Positions 13,638 through 20,314 of a stretch of 26,231 nt of DNA are shown piece by piece (within the stretch, counting starts at the first letter, position 1; each line of letters opens with the position of its first letter). The stretch is from a virus. A program made the position numbers and the translations under genes. Below the pieces are notes generated by a model, which was not told the DNA's origin, did no database searches, and was given only the letters and a program-made list of their open reading frames with translations. Location: IMG/VR virus record IMGVR_UViG_3300043395_000190, positions 1 through 26,231 of that record. One strand, given 5' to 3'.

Positions 13638-13814
13638 ATGGCTGAATTTACAATGTGTAAACCTCAAAGGTGTAAGCTAAAAATTTCTTGCGAAAGGTAT
13701 TTGGCTAAACCAAGCGAAATGCAAGTTTATTTTGACAAAGAGCCTAGTAATGAAAATGGGACTTTTTGCCAAATGTATTTTAAAAAGAATTGTAAAACCT
13801 GTGGTGAAATATGA
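13638..13814 (+). CDS. small cysteine-rich protein (58 aa)
   Basis: A 58-residue frame from ATG 13638, stop at 13812-13814 overlapping the next start (ATGA). Six cysteines: 'MCKPQRCKLKISCERYL' holds three, then 'FCQMYF' and 'NCKTCGE'. The spacing suggests a small zinc-binding or disulphide-stapled fold, and the 'C....C....C.RY....SE.Q.YF' pattern resembles short unnamed proteins in other Bacteroidota phages. Coupled to the SAM methyltransferase, so it may be a partner in the same modification step. Function unknown. Confidence 0.6.
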   Translation: MAEFTMCKPQRCKLKISCERYLAKPSEMQVYFDKEPSNENGTFCQMYFKKNCKTCGEI

Positions 13815-14344
13815 CATTTACTGAAGAAGAATTTTTGCAAGCTGAATTAAATGATTTTAAGCTTACTATAGATAATCAAGATTTTGTAGCTTTAGCCAAA
13901 GAGGTTGCAGAATATTGCAAGAAATTTAAACCAGAAAGCGTTTTGGATTATGGTTGTGGAACTGGCGTTTATTCTGAAATATTTAGACGCGAAGGATTTA
14001 ATATTATTGGCCAGGATAAATTCAAAAGTCACAGGGATTATTGCAAAGAAAATTATCCAGATTTAAAAGTTTATCAAAAGCCAAGACAAGCAGAATTAAT
14101 GCTTTGGATCGAAGTTGCCGAGCATATGACTGACAACGAAATAAACAAAGCATTGGAAGCCGTTTTTCCTAAAGTTATTTTATTTTCCTCCACGCCTAAT
14201 AAAACGCCTTGGGATGCCGATTGGGGCCACATAAACATTAAAACAGAAAAGGATTGGATTGCTATGTTTAAAGGTTTAGGCTATAAGCTAATTGAGAAAC
14301 CTAAAACTCCTACTTTATGGGCGTTGACGTTCCAAAAAATCTAA
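13811..14344 (+). CDS. class I SAM-dependent methyltransferase
   Basis: A 177-residue enzyme of the Methyltransf_23/11 type. Motif I 'VLDYGCGTG' (44-52) binds SAM; 'IIGQDKF' (65-71) is motif II; 'LWIEVAEHM' (98-106) is the motif IV position; 'DWGHINIKTEKDW' (137-149) and 'GLGYKL' are typical of the family's C-terminal half. There is no DNA-methylase signature (no N/D-P-P-Y/F or PC), so the substrate is more likely a sugar, lipid or protein. It is grouped with two glycosyltransferase-like genes, which suggests methyl capping of a glycan. ATGA overlap with the cysteine-rich gene upstream and 28-nt overlap with the next gene. Confidence 0.8.
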   Translation: MTFTEEEFLQAELNDFKLTIDNQDFVALAKEVAEYCKKFKPESVLDYGCGTGVYSEIFRREGFNIIGQDKFKSHRDYCKENYPDLKVYQKPRQAELMLWIEVAEHMTDNEINKALEAVFPKVILFSSTPNKTPWDADWGHINIKTEKDWIAMFKGLGYKLIEKPKTPTLWALTFQKI

Positions 14345-14958
14345 TTTACTTTATTTACTATGGCGGTAAAATAACGCATTACCATAGGCTTAATTTAAAG
14401 CTATTATCAAAGTATTGGAGCGTTTTTAATGGCAAAAAGGTGGTAAAGGTTGCAATTGATGGAAGAGCCGCTATAGAGCCTTTAAAATCGCTTCTACCAA
14501 AGGATTGCCAAATTGAATTAGTAGAAAATAACCGCACTTTTGGTGAAGCTGCCCATTTTTTAGATTCATTAAATAGGATCAAAGATGGAATAACTTTTTA
14601 CGCACATTGTAAAGGCGTTTCTAGACCTATTTGGAGAGGCTTAGACCTTTGGATTGAGCATAGCTATAAAGGTAATTTGGAAACGATTCCAGACCTTTCT
14701 TATAAGCTATTTTCAGGAGTTTGCGGAAAGCTTTTGCCTTGCCCTCCATACGTTCCTCAAGACTTTCATTATTCAGGCTCTTTTTATTGGTTTAATACAG
14801 ATAAAGTAAAAGCGAGATTGGGTAAATATGAAATGAATAGATATTTAACGGAACGCTTTCCAGGTATGATTGCAAATAAAAGCGAATGCCTTTTTAATTA
14901 TCCTTATTCAGAAAAAAATTTAAACTTTTACGACGAAAAAACGTGGGCCAGACTTTAA
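14317..14958 (+). CDS. glycosyltransferase-like protein (GT-A type, tentative)
   Basis: A 213-residue protein without signal peptide. 'KNLIYFIYYGGKITHYHRLNL' at the start, 'KVVKVAIDGRAAIEPLKSLL' as a Rossmann-like segment, and 'GITFYAHCKGVSRPIWRGLDLWIEHSYKGNLETIPDL' further on resemble the Y-x-H-[NS]-K-G region of certain bacterial and phage glycosyltransferases of the LPS type. 'HYSGSFYWFNTDKVKARLGKY' fits the acceptor side. I cannot assign a GT family by eye. It lies between a methyltransferase and a second GT-like gene; the three overlap and must be co-translated. Target could be capsid, tail or host surface glycan. Confidence 0.6.
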   Translation: MGVDVPKNLIYFIYYGGKITHYHRLNLKLLSKYWSVFNGKKVVKVAIDGRAAIEPLKSLLPKDCQIELVENNRTFGEAAHFLDSLNRIKDGITFYAHCKGVSRPIWRGLDLWIEHSYKGNLETIPDLSYKLFSGVCGKLLPCPPYVPQDFHYSGSFYWFNTDKVKARLGKYEMNRYLTERFPGMIANKSECLFNYPYSEKNLNFYDEKTWARL

Positions 14959-15497
14959 AGATATTTTATTCAAACCCTTTCGACTTAAATAAAAATATAG
15001 GGAAAGCCTATAACGAATATTTGAGTACATTAAATGCTCAAGACGATGACTGGATAGTAATGCAGGATGGTGACATTTTGTATTTGACGGCTGATTGGGG
15101 AAAAAGAATTTATGATGCTTTGGCTTTAGATGGAGATAAATTTGGTTTAGTAAGTTGTTACACTAACAGATTGAGAGCAAAGCACCAATTACATAAAAAT
15201 GAGTTTAGCTATGATCTAAACGTGCGAAATCATTACGAAATATCTTTAAATTACCAAGGCGAAGGAATACAAGAAATAAAGCAGTACGTTGCTGGCTTTT
15301 TTATGGCCTTTCAGTACAAGACTTGGAAACGAATTAAGTTTGTTGAAAATAGCGTTGCCTTTGATTCTTTGTTTTCTATGCGAGTTAAGGAGATAGGTCT
15401 AAAGATTGGATTAATTCGCTCTTTGTATGTATTTCACGGATACAGGCTTTGGTCAGATGTGGAGCCGTGGAATGATAAAAAACATTTACTAAAATAA
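14943..15497 (+). CDS. GT2-like glycosyltransferase
   Basis: A 184-residue protein starting at GTG; the next in-frame ATG is about 40 residues in and would delete the N-terminal strand. 'NIGKAYNEYLSTLNAQDDDWIVMQDGDILYL' contains the D-x-D motif (Asp-Gly-Asp) that binds the metal and nucleotide-sugar in GT-A enzymes, followed by 'YDALALDGDKFGLVSCYTNR' and 'QYVAGFFMAFQYKTWKRIKF', the usual acceptor-site loop of GT2 proteins. The C-terminal 'HGYRLWSD' is common in phage GT2-like enzymes. It overlaps the previous gene by 16 nt. Reaction and substrate unknown; the neighbourhood points to virion decoration. Confidence 0.7.
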   Translation: MGQTLKIFYSNPFDLNKNIGKAYNEYLSTLNAQDDDWIVMQDGDILYLTADWGKRIYDALALDGDKFGLVSCYTNRLRAKHQLHKNEFSYDLNVRNHYEISLNYQGEGIQEIKQYVAGFFMAFQYKTWKRIKFVENSVAFDSLFSMRVKEIGLKIGLIRSLYVFHGYRLWSDVEPWNDKKHLLK

Positions 15498-15508
15498 ATA
15501 GTATCTTT

Positions 15509-15649
15509 ATGATAAAATTATTGGTAGACCTAGTTCCCTTTGAAAAAGGCGAAATAATATGCGTAGGCAAGACCTACAACACTTATTTGGTTAACAAGGG
15601 ACTGGCCGTATGGATCAAAGTTGAAAAACAAGACTTTAAAACAAAATGA
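15509..15649 (+). CDS. small hypothetical protein (46 aa)
   Basis: A 46-residue frame: 'MIKLLVDLVPFEKGEIICV' followed by 'TYNTYLVNKGLAVWIKVEKQ', probably a tiny beta barrel of SH3 type. Small proteins of this pattern are frequent between capsid and connector genes in Bacteroidota phages. Its TGA overlaps the connector ATG (15646-15649). Function not known. Confidence 0.55.
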   Translation: MIKLLVDLVPFEKGEIICVGKTYNTYLVNKGLAVWIKVEKQDFKTK

Positions 15650-16113
15650 GCGTAAAAAGACCTTTGGCGATTATTTACGATTCCCAAGTAAATACAGAGC
15701 CTATAACTTTAGCAGAGGCTAAGGCTTGGCTGCAAATTGATTATTCCGATTGGGATAGTTTAATACAAAACACTTTAATTCCAGCGGCTAGAATTGAATC
15801 TGAGAAAGCCTCTGGAATGCTATACGTTGAGCGTGACGTAGAAATTCAAAACAATAAAAAGGATGAGCGGATTTATCCGATTGGACCCTGGATTGAGGAT
15901 GTAACGACAAACGATTACGAATTTGAAAATTACATTTATACCGCTGGATTTAATAATGACAATCCTTTGCCTCAAGATTTAAAAATAGCAATGCTTAAAA
16001 GAATTGCGACTGATTTTGCTTATCGGCAAAATTTAATCGATGCACAAGAATATTACGCTCAAAAATCAAGTATTACAACTGAAACTAAATACAGAGCTGA
16101 TTATTTCGTATAA
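15646..16113 (+). CDS. head-tail connector protein (gp6-like)
   Basis: A 155-residue helical adaptor. 'EPITLAEAKAWLQIDYSDWDSLIQNTLIPAARIESEKASGMLYVERDVEI' is the standard start of phage gp6-like connectors (Lambda FII/HK97 gp6 group), and 'LPQDLKIAMLKRIATDFAYRQNLI' is the second helix pair. It docks under the portal and starts the neck. ATGA overlap with the gene before and one-base overlap with the head-closure gene after. Confidence 0.85.
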   Translation: MSVKRPLAIIYDSQVNTEPITLAEAKAWLQIDYSDWDSLIQNTLIPAARIESEKASGMLYVERDVEIQNNKKDERIYPIGPWIEDVTTNDYEFENYIYTAGFNNDNPLPQDLKIAMLKRIATDFAYRQNLIDAQEYYAQKSSITTETKYRADYFV

Positions 16114-16442
16114 TGATAAACTTCGGGAAATATAATGAGAAAGTAATATTCCAAGGCTTTTCAAATACAAGCGATGGAGCTGGAGGTATTTTGTCCAGTA
16201 GTTATAATGTATTAACAACCTTTGCAAGAGTTAGTCAAATTAGAGGCAACAATGCGATTGAATCTCAAGAACTTGTTTTGCCTAATACCTACGAAATTGG
16301 CATTCAGTTTAGAAATAGTTTTACCCCTAGCGAGGATCATAGAATTTTATATAGGTCAAAATATTACAAGATTATTTCTATTAGACTTGATGACCAGAGG
16401 CAACACAAAGAGTACGTTATTCAAATGATAGGCATCCAATGA
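16113..16442 (+). CDS. head-closure / head-tail adaptor (SPP1 gp16-like)
   Basis: A 109-residue protein: 'GKYNEKVIFQGFSNTSDGAGG', 'YNVLTTFARVSQIRGN', 'YEIGIQFRNSFTPSEDHRILYRSKYYKIISIR', ending 'QRQHKEYVIQMIGIQ'. This is the common phage head-tail adaptor family that closes the head after packaging. The beta-barrel signature and the position after gp6 agree. Overlaps the next gene by 4 nt. Confidence 0.85.
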   Translation: MINFGKYNEKVIFQGFSNTSDGAGGILSSSYNVLTTFARVSQIRGNNAIESQELVLPNTYEIGIQFRNSFTPSEDHRILYRSKYYKIISIRLDDQRQHKEYVIQMIGIQ

Positions 16443-16903
16443 GCGTTACCGTAAAAGGATTAGATAAGGCTTTAGCTGACTTAGATAAAAAAGGAGATAA
16501 AGTTATTGAGGCCGTAAAGGAAAAGCTTGCCGATGTAGCTACAGAAATAGAAATTAAAGCCATACAAAGAGCGCCAAGCCAATGGAAAGGATTACCTTTA
16601 TCAATAAAACAAAGAATAGATAAAGTAGCTGAAAATAATGGTTTAAATTGGAGAGTAGGCGTTCAAAGTGGAGATTCTGATTTTGAAATTGAAGCCTGGC
16701 TTGAATTTGGAACCGGACTAAGTGCAAGAGAAATATTAGGTAGACCTCAATATACTCCAGAGATTAGGGCAGTCGCTCAAAGATTTTATAGAAATGGTAA
16801 AGGCCGTATAATTGGGCAACCTTACTTATTCCCTTCTTACTTTGAAGCAACAAGTAATTTGGTGGAGGAAATGGAAAAAGAAATAAACGATAATATCAAA
16901 TGA
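16439..16903 (+). CDS. HK97 gp10-like tail-completion protein
   Basis: A 154-residue protein starting 'VTVKGLDKALADLDKKGDKV', with helix 'IEAVKEKLADVATEIEIKAI', 'RIDKVAENNGLNWRVGVQSGD', 'AWLEFGTG' and a C-terminal 'GQPYLFPSYFEATSNLV'. This is the phage HK97 gp10/minor tail family; 'EFGTG' and 'PYLFPA.E' are its usual markers. It joins head to tail. Overlaps its neighbours by 4 nt on both sides. Confidence 0.85.
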   Translation: MSVTVKGLDKALADLDKKGDKVIEAVKEKLADVATEIEIKAIQRAPSQWKGLPLSIKQRIDKVAENNGLNWRVGVQSGDSDFEIEAWLEFGTGLSAREILGRPQYTPEIRAVAQRFYRNGKGRIIGQPYLFPSYFEATSNLVEEMEKEINDNIK

Positions 16904-17349
16904 GAGAAATAGCAACCGACATAAGAGTAGCGGTTTTAAATGCAATTACGCCTTTGGTAGTTAGCACAACTACTATTCCAGTTAGAGACACGTTTATGCC
17001 TCCAAGCGTTACTATTCCCGATTTTCAAACTGGTAAAGCTTATGTTTTATTGACAGATCAAAACGAAGCAGAGACAACAAATAACGATTGCTCAATTAGG
17101 CAAAGCGTAAATTTTAATATTAATATCGTTACCAAATTTCCTGTAGGTAGTGGAGGTAAAAAAGCAAGTGAATTAATTTCCAATGCTATTCAGTTAAAAA
17201 TGACAGAACAATATTTGAATTTACCAGCTGATTTGCAGCTAATAAATATTAGAAAGTCGTTTTCTAGAGTTCAAATTGAGCAAGGTTCTACAGAAATAGC
17301 TTATCAAAAAATTCTTGGTTATACCTTGGATATTTTTCAAGTATCTTGA
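16900..17349 (+). CDS. tail terminator / tail-completion protein
   Basis: A 149-residue alpha/beta protein. 'IRVAVLNAITPLVV' helix, 'PDFQTGKAYVLLTDQNEAETTNN' and 'VNFNINIVTKFPVGSGGKKASELISNAIQLKM' fit the Lambda U/gp17-type tail-terminator fold, which caps the tail tube at the correct length. Order (gp6, gp16, gp10, this gene, major tail protein) is the canonical neck-tail order. Followed by promoter C. Confidence 0.72.
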   Translation: MREIATDIRVAVLNAITPLVVSTTTIPVRDTFMPPSVTIPDFQTGKAYVLLTDQNEAETTNNDCSIRQSVNFNINIVTKFPVGSGGKKASELISNAIQLKMTEQYLNLPADLQLINIRKSFSRVQIEQGSTEIAYQKILGYTLDIFQVS

Positions 17350-17389
17350 TAAATAAAAATTTATGTATATTTGTCTAAACAAATAAGCT
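17346..17389 (+). promoter_or_regulatory. late promoter/operator C, before major tail protein
   Basis: TTG at 17346-17348, 17 nt before TATATTTG (17366-17373). Dyad TATTTG (17368-17373), spacer TCTAAA, CAAATA (17380-17385), then AGCT and the ATG at 17390. Same unit as at 7969 and 11208. Confidence 0.75.
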
Positions 17390-17806
17390 ATGGCAACTTA
17401 TCAACTTGGTAACTTCTTTACTTTCGAGTGGAACTCTCTTCCAGTCGTTTGTAAAACTTCCGCTTCCGTTTCTATTTCCAATGAATCCGTAGTTGTAAGA
17501 AACGACTGCACTGGCGATTATGGAGTAAGACTTGAAGGAGGCGACAAATCTGGTTCATTCTCTTTTTCAGGTGATCTAGATTTTGACTCTACAGGAGCTT
17601 CTAACCTTTCAGCATTTGATTTGATGGAAGACATTGGTAAAGTATTTGAATTGATTTTTGGTGGCGTTGATCCAGGTGATAAAATTATTACCGTTGATGC
17701 GCAACTTAATTCAATCGAAATTACCGCTGAGAGAAATTCTCAAATTTCTTTTACTGGTACTTTTGACTTTGCTGGCGCTCCTGCAATTACAGTAATACCA
17801 ACCTAA
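17390..17806 (+). CDS. major tail protein (tail tube)
   Basis: A 138-residue beta-rich protein: 'VVCKTSASVSISNESVVVRN', 'GDKSGSFSFSGDLDFDSTGASNLSAFDLME' and 'QISFTGTFDFAGAP'. These are hallmarks of the tail-tube/TP901-1 family, in which the subunit stacks in hexameric rings. It has its own late promoter and codons that favour abundant tRNAs, as expected for a protein made in many copies. Position between the terminator protein and the chaperone pair is canonical. Confidence 0.85.
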   Translation: MATYQLGNFFTFEWNSLPVVCKTSASVSISNESVVVRNDCTGDYGVRLEGGDKSGSFSFSGDLDFDSTGASNLSAFDLMEDIGKVFELIFGGVDPGDKIITVDAQLNSIEITAERNSQISFTGTFDFAGAPAITVIPT

Positions 17807-17815
17807 TTATAATTT

Positions 17816-18142
17816 ATGGCTAAATACCATTCTGCGCCTTATAAGGAGGCGGAAATTTTCTTTTACCCTAATCTTGGGGCATTAGCAAATTTTGAAGATT
17901 TTACAGGCAAAGGAATTGCAGAGGCTTTTAGTGGTCAAACAATCCCAAGACTAGATTTAATCTATGCTTTATTAATGGAATGCCACAAAGTGGCTTGTAT
18001 AAGAAAAAGTACAAATCCAATTTCTTTAGAAGAACTAAAGATTTGGGTTGAAGGTAAGGATGTAATGAAGTTATTTAACGACGTACTTGCCGATTTATTA
18101 GATGAACTTGGAATGGGCGAAAACCAAGAAAAAAAAATTTAA
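17816..18142 (+). CDS. tail assembly chaperone, gpG-like
   Basis: A 108-residue mostly helical protein just after the major tail protein and before the tape measure, the fixed place of lambda gpG-type chaperones. 'LIYALLMECHKVACIRKSTNPISLEELKIWVEGKD' is followed by 'LFNDVLADLLDELGMGENQEKKI', and the gene ends in a run of nine A (18129-18137) then TTTAA. The chaperone binds the tape measure during assembly. A -1 slip in the A-run would fuse it to the downstream frame (see the recoding site). Confidence 0.8.
   Translation: MAKYHSAPYKEAEIFFYPNLGALANFEDFTGKGIAEAFSGQTIPRLDLIYALLMECHKVACIRKSTNPISLEELKIWVEGKDVMKLFNDVLADLLDELGMGENQEKKI
18128..18142 (+). promoter_or_regulatory. programmed -1 frameshift site for the G/GT chaperone
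   Basis: Nine A (18129-18137) in the reading GAA-AAA-AAA-ATT-TAA offer a slippery A-AAA-AAA. A -1 slip bypasses the stop and continues AAT-TTA-AGT in a frame that stays open through 18507. This is the conserved recoding design of siphovirus tail chaperones. No strong stimulatory hairpin was found just downstream. Confidence 0.75.
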
Positions 18143-18189
18143 GTCAAGACCAAGAAGAGGAAGAAGCTTATTCAGCTAGAGAAAATTTA

Positions 18190-18507
18190 ATGCTGATCGT
18201 AGGTAGAACGAAAATACCATACGATCAGCTTTTTGCTTTATCTAGAAAAGAGTTAAAGGCTTTAATTAAAGGACACGAAATAGATCAAAAAGACTTAGTC
18301 GAATCTTTAAGAGTTCACGCGATTTTAGGTTTACAACCTCACTTAAAGAAAGGAGCAAATATTAATCCAATGCAAATTTGGCCTTTGCCTTGGGATATAA
18401 AGCCTAAACCATTCCAATCAAGCGAAGGTGATTTTGCTAAAGCCAAGAAATTGTTGGAAATTGCATCTAAACTAGAAAAAAATGGCAAATCCAAGAATAG
18501 AAGTTGA
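18190..18507 (+). CDS. tail assembly chaperone, T-domain (gpGT extension)
   Basis: The 105-residue frame beginning at the ATG 18190 is open upstream to the slippery run, adding 'NLSQDQEEEEAYSARENL' in front, so it is best read as the T part of a gpGT fusion made by -1 frameshifting rather than as a separate gene. Features: 'IVGRTKIPYDQLFALSRKEL', 'GHEIDQKDLVESLRVHAILG', 'PWDIKPKPFQSSEGDFAKAKKLLEI'. 'F.LS..EL.A.I.G' and a final charged tail are usual for the T domain that contacts tape measure and tail tube. Overlaps the tape-measure start at 18482 by 26 nt. Confidence 0.78.
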   Translation: MLIVGRTKIPYDQLFALSRKELKALIKGHEIDQKDLVESLRVHAILGLQPHLKKGANINPMQIWPLPWDIKPKPFQSSEGDFAKAKKLLEIASKLEKNGKSKNRS

Positions 18508-20314
18508 GATAGGTGCTAAAGTAGAAGGCTTATCGGCTGGAGTTAATCAAGCAACAAGTCAACTTGATAAACTAGGAAAATCGGCCCAAGCTACTGCTCC
18601 GCAAATTCAAAAATTAACTCAAGCGACCGCTGGATATAATTCTATAGGAACTGACTTTGCTAGAATTATTCAAGATGCACCTTTTGGAATTATTGGTGTT
18701 GGTAACAACATTACCCAATTAGCTGGATCTTTTCAAGTATTAAAAAATCAAACAGGATCAACTGGAGCGGCCTTTAAAGCTGCTTTAGGTTCTATTTTAA
18801 GTTCTGGTAATGCTTTAGTTTTAGGTATTTCAATTTTGACATCTGCATTTACTTTTTTGCAGATGAAAGGATTTTTTAAGACAGAGGAATCTGTTAAATC
18901 TTTAGATGATAGATTAAAAGAATATCAAGATACTTTATCTGGAGTTGCGGCTTCAACTTTAAAAGGAGCACAAGATGCTCAAAAAGAATTAGCAGTTTTA
19001 AAAAGTTTAGAAATTCAGGCTACAAATACTTCGGTAAGTACTGAAAAACGATTAAATGCAGTAGAAAAATTACAAAAACTTTACCCTGATTATTTTGGTA
19101 ATTTAACTAAAGAGCAAATTTTAAATGGAAATGTTGGAGATGCCTATTTAAAAGTAGCTGAAAGTTTATTGGTTAAAGCTAAAGCTCAGGCAGCAACTAA
19201 TCAACTTGCAGAAAATGGTATTGAATTATTAAGAATTGAATCAAAATTAGAGGATGCTAGAGCTAAAAGATTGCTTGAAACCGCTGATGCACAAGCTCAA
19301 ATCGATGCTTTAATAGAAAAGAGACAGAAAGAAGGTTTTTTAACTCAAGGTGATTTACAACGTTATGATACTTTGATTAAAAGTTTAAATAAATCTAATG
19401 AATCATTAAAGGAGGAAGAGGAGTTAAAAAATGAAATAGCTAAAATAAATAAAGAAAATGATTTTCTAACTTCAGAAATTACAAAGCAAATTCAAGCTGG
19501 CGCAACTTTTACAAATGACGCTGCGGATGCAAAGGAAAGAGAGAAAAACGCTTTAGACGCATATTCTAAAAAATTTGACGAATATCTGGCTAATAAAGAA
19601 ATTGAGGAAAATTTAGAAAACAGGTTATTAACTACTAGAGAGAATTTAGCAAAGATTTCAGAAAGAAATTTTAAAGCTACAAAAGATACAGTTACTTCTT
19701 TAGAAAATATTGGGAAAGTAAAAATTGATTTACCAGAATTTGCTCCTGTTATTGAAATCCCAGAAATAGATGATTCAAAATTAACTGCATTTGTATTAAG
19801 ATTACAAGAATTTAATGCTCAAGTAAGTCAAGTTTTAGAAGGTGGAGCACAACAAACGATTGGTGATTTTGCTTTTGCCATTGGAGACGCTTTAGCAAGT
19901 GGTGGCAATGTTTTAAAAGCAGCTGGTGCCGCTTTACTTGGAGGATTAGCTGGAATATTAAACCAATTAGGACAATTAGCAATCGCCACAGGTTTAACAA
20001 TAACAGGAATTAAAAAGGCTTTACAAACTTTAAATCCAGCCGTAGCGATTGGAGCTGGAGTTGCTTTAATAGCATTGGCTGGTTTTGTTAGTTCTAAGGC
20101 AAAAAGTTTAGGTAGTGCAGCTCCTGGCGGAGGCGGTGGAGGAGGTGCTGCATCCGTTGGAGGCGCTGGAGTTGGTGGCGGCTCTTCATTTGTTGGTGGC
20201 GCACAAGGTGGATTATTCCAGCAAAATAGAGACGTAAGTGGTGAATTTGTAGTTCGAGGCCAAGACCTTGTTTACGTTTTAGGTCAAGCAAATAACAGGA
20301 TAAATAAAGGATAA
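18482..20314 (+). CDS. tape measure protein
   Basis: A 610-residue protein that sets tail length and helps DNA cross the host membrane. N-terminal 'IEVEIGAKVEGLSAGVNQATSQLDKLGKSAQ' is the standard tape-measure start. A hydrophobic block lies at about 95-135, long coiled coil at about 145-400, a second hydrophobic region at about 465-545 ('AAGAALLGGLAGILNQLGQL', 'AVAIGAGVALIALAGFV') suited to membrane insertion, then a glycine-rich tail (545-580) with 'GGGGGGG'. If the usual 1.5 angstrom per residue holds, the tail would be near 90 nm; this is inference. It overlaps both neighbours and ends in the ATG region of the tail-tip gene. Confidence 0.88.
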   Translation: MANPRIEVEIGAKVEGLSAGVNQATSQLDKLGKSAQATAPQIQKLTQATAGYNSIGTDFARIIQDAPFGIIGVGNNITQLAGSFQVLKNQTGSTGAAFKAALGSILSSGNALVLGISILTSAFTFLQMKGFFKTEESVKSLDDRLKEYQDTLSGVAASTLKGAQDAQKELAVLKSLEIQATNTSVSTEKRLNAVEKLQKLYPDYFGNLTKEQILNGNVGDAYLKVAESLLVKAKAQAATNQLAENGIELLRIESKLEDARAKRLLETADAQAQIDALIEKRQKEGFLTQGDLQRYDTLIKSLNKSNESLKEEEELKNEIAKINKENDFLTSEITKQIQAGATFTNDAADAKEREKNALDAYSKKFDEYLANKEIEENLENRLLTTRENLAKISERNFKATKDTVTSLENIGKVKIDLPEFAPVIEIPEIDDSKLTAFVLRLQEFNAQVSQVLEGGAQQTIGDFAFAIGDALASGGNVLKAAGAALLGGLAGILNQLGQLAIATGLTITGIKKALQTLNPAVAIGAGVALIALAGFVSSKAKSLGSAAPGGGGGGGAASVGGAGVGGGSSFVGGAQGGLFQQNRDVSGEFVVRGQDLVYVLGQANNRINKG

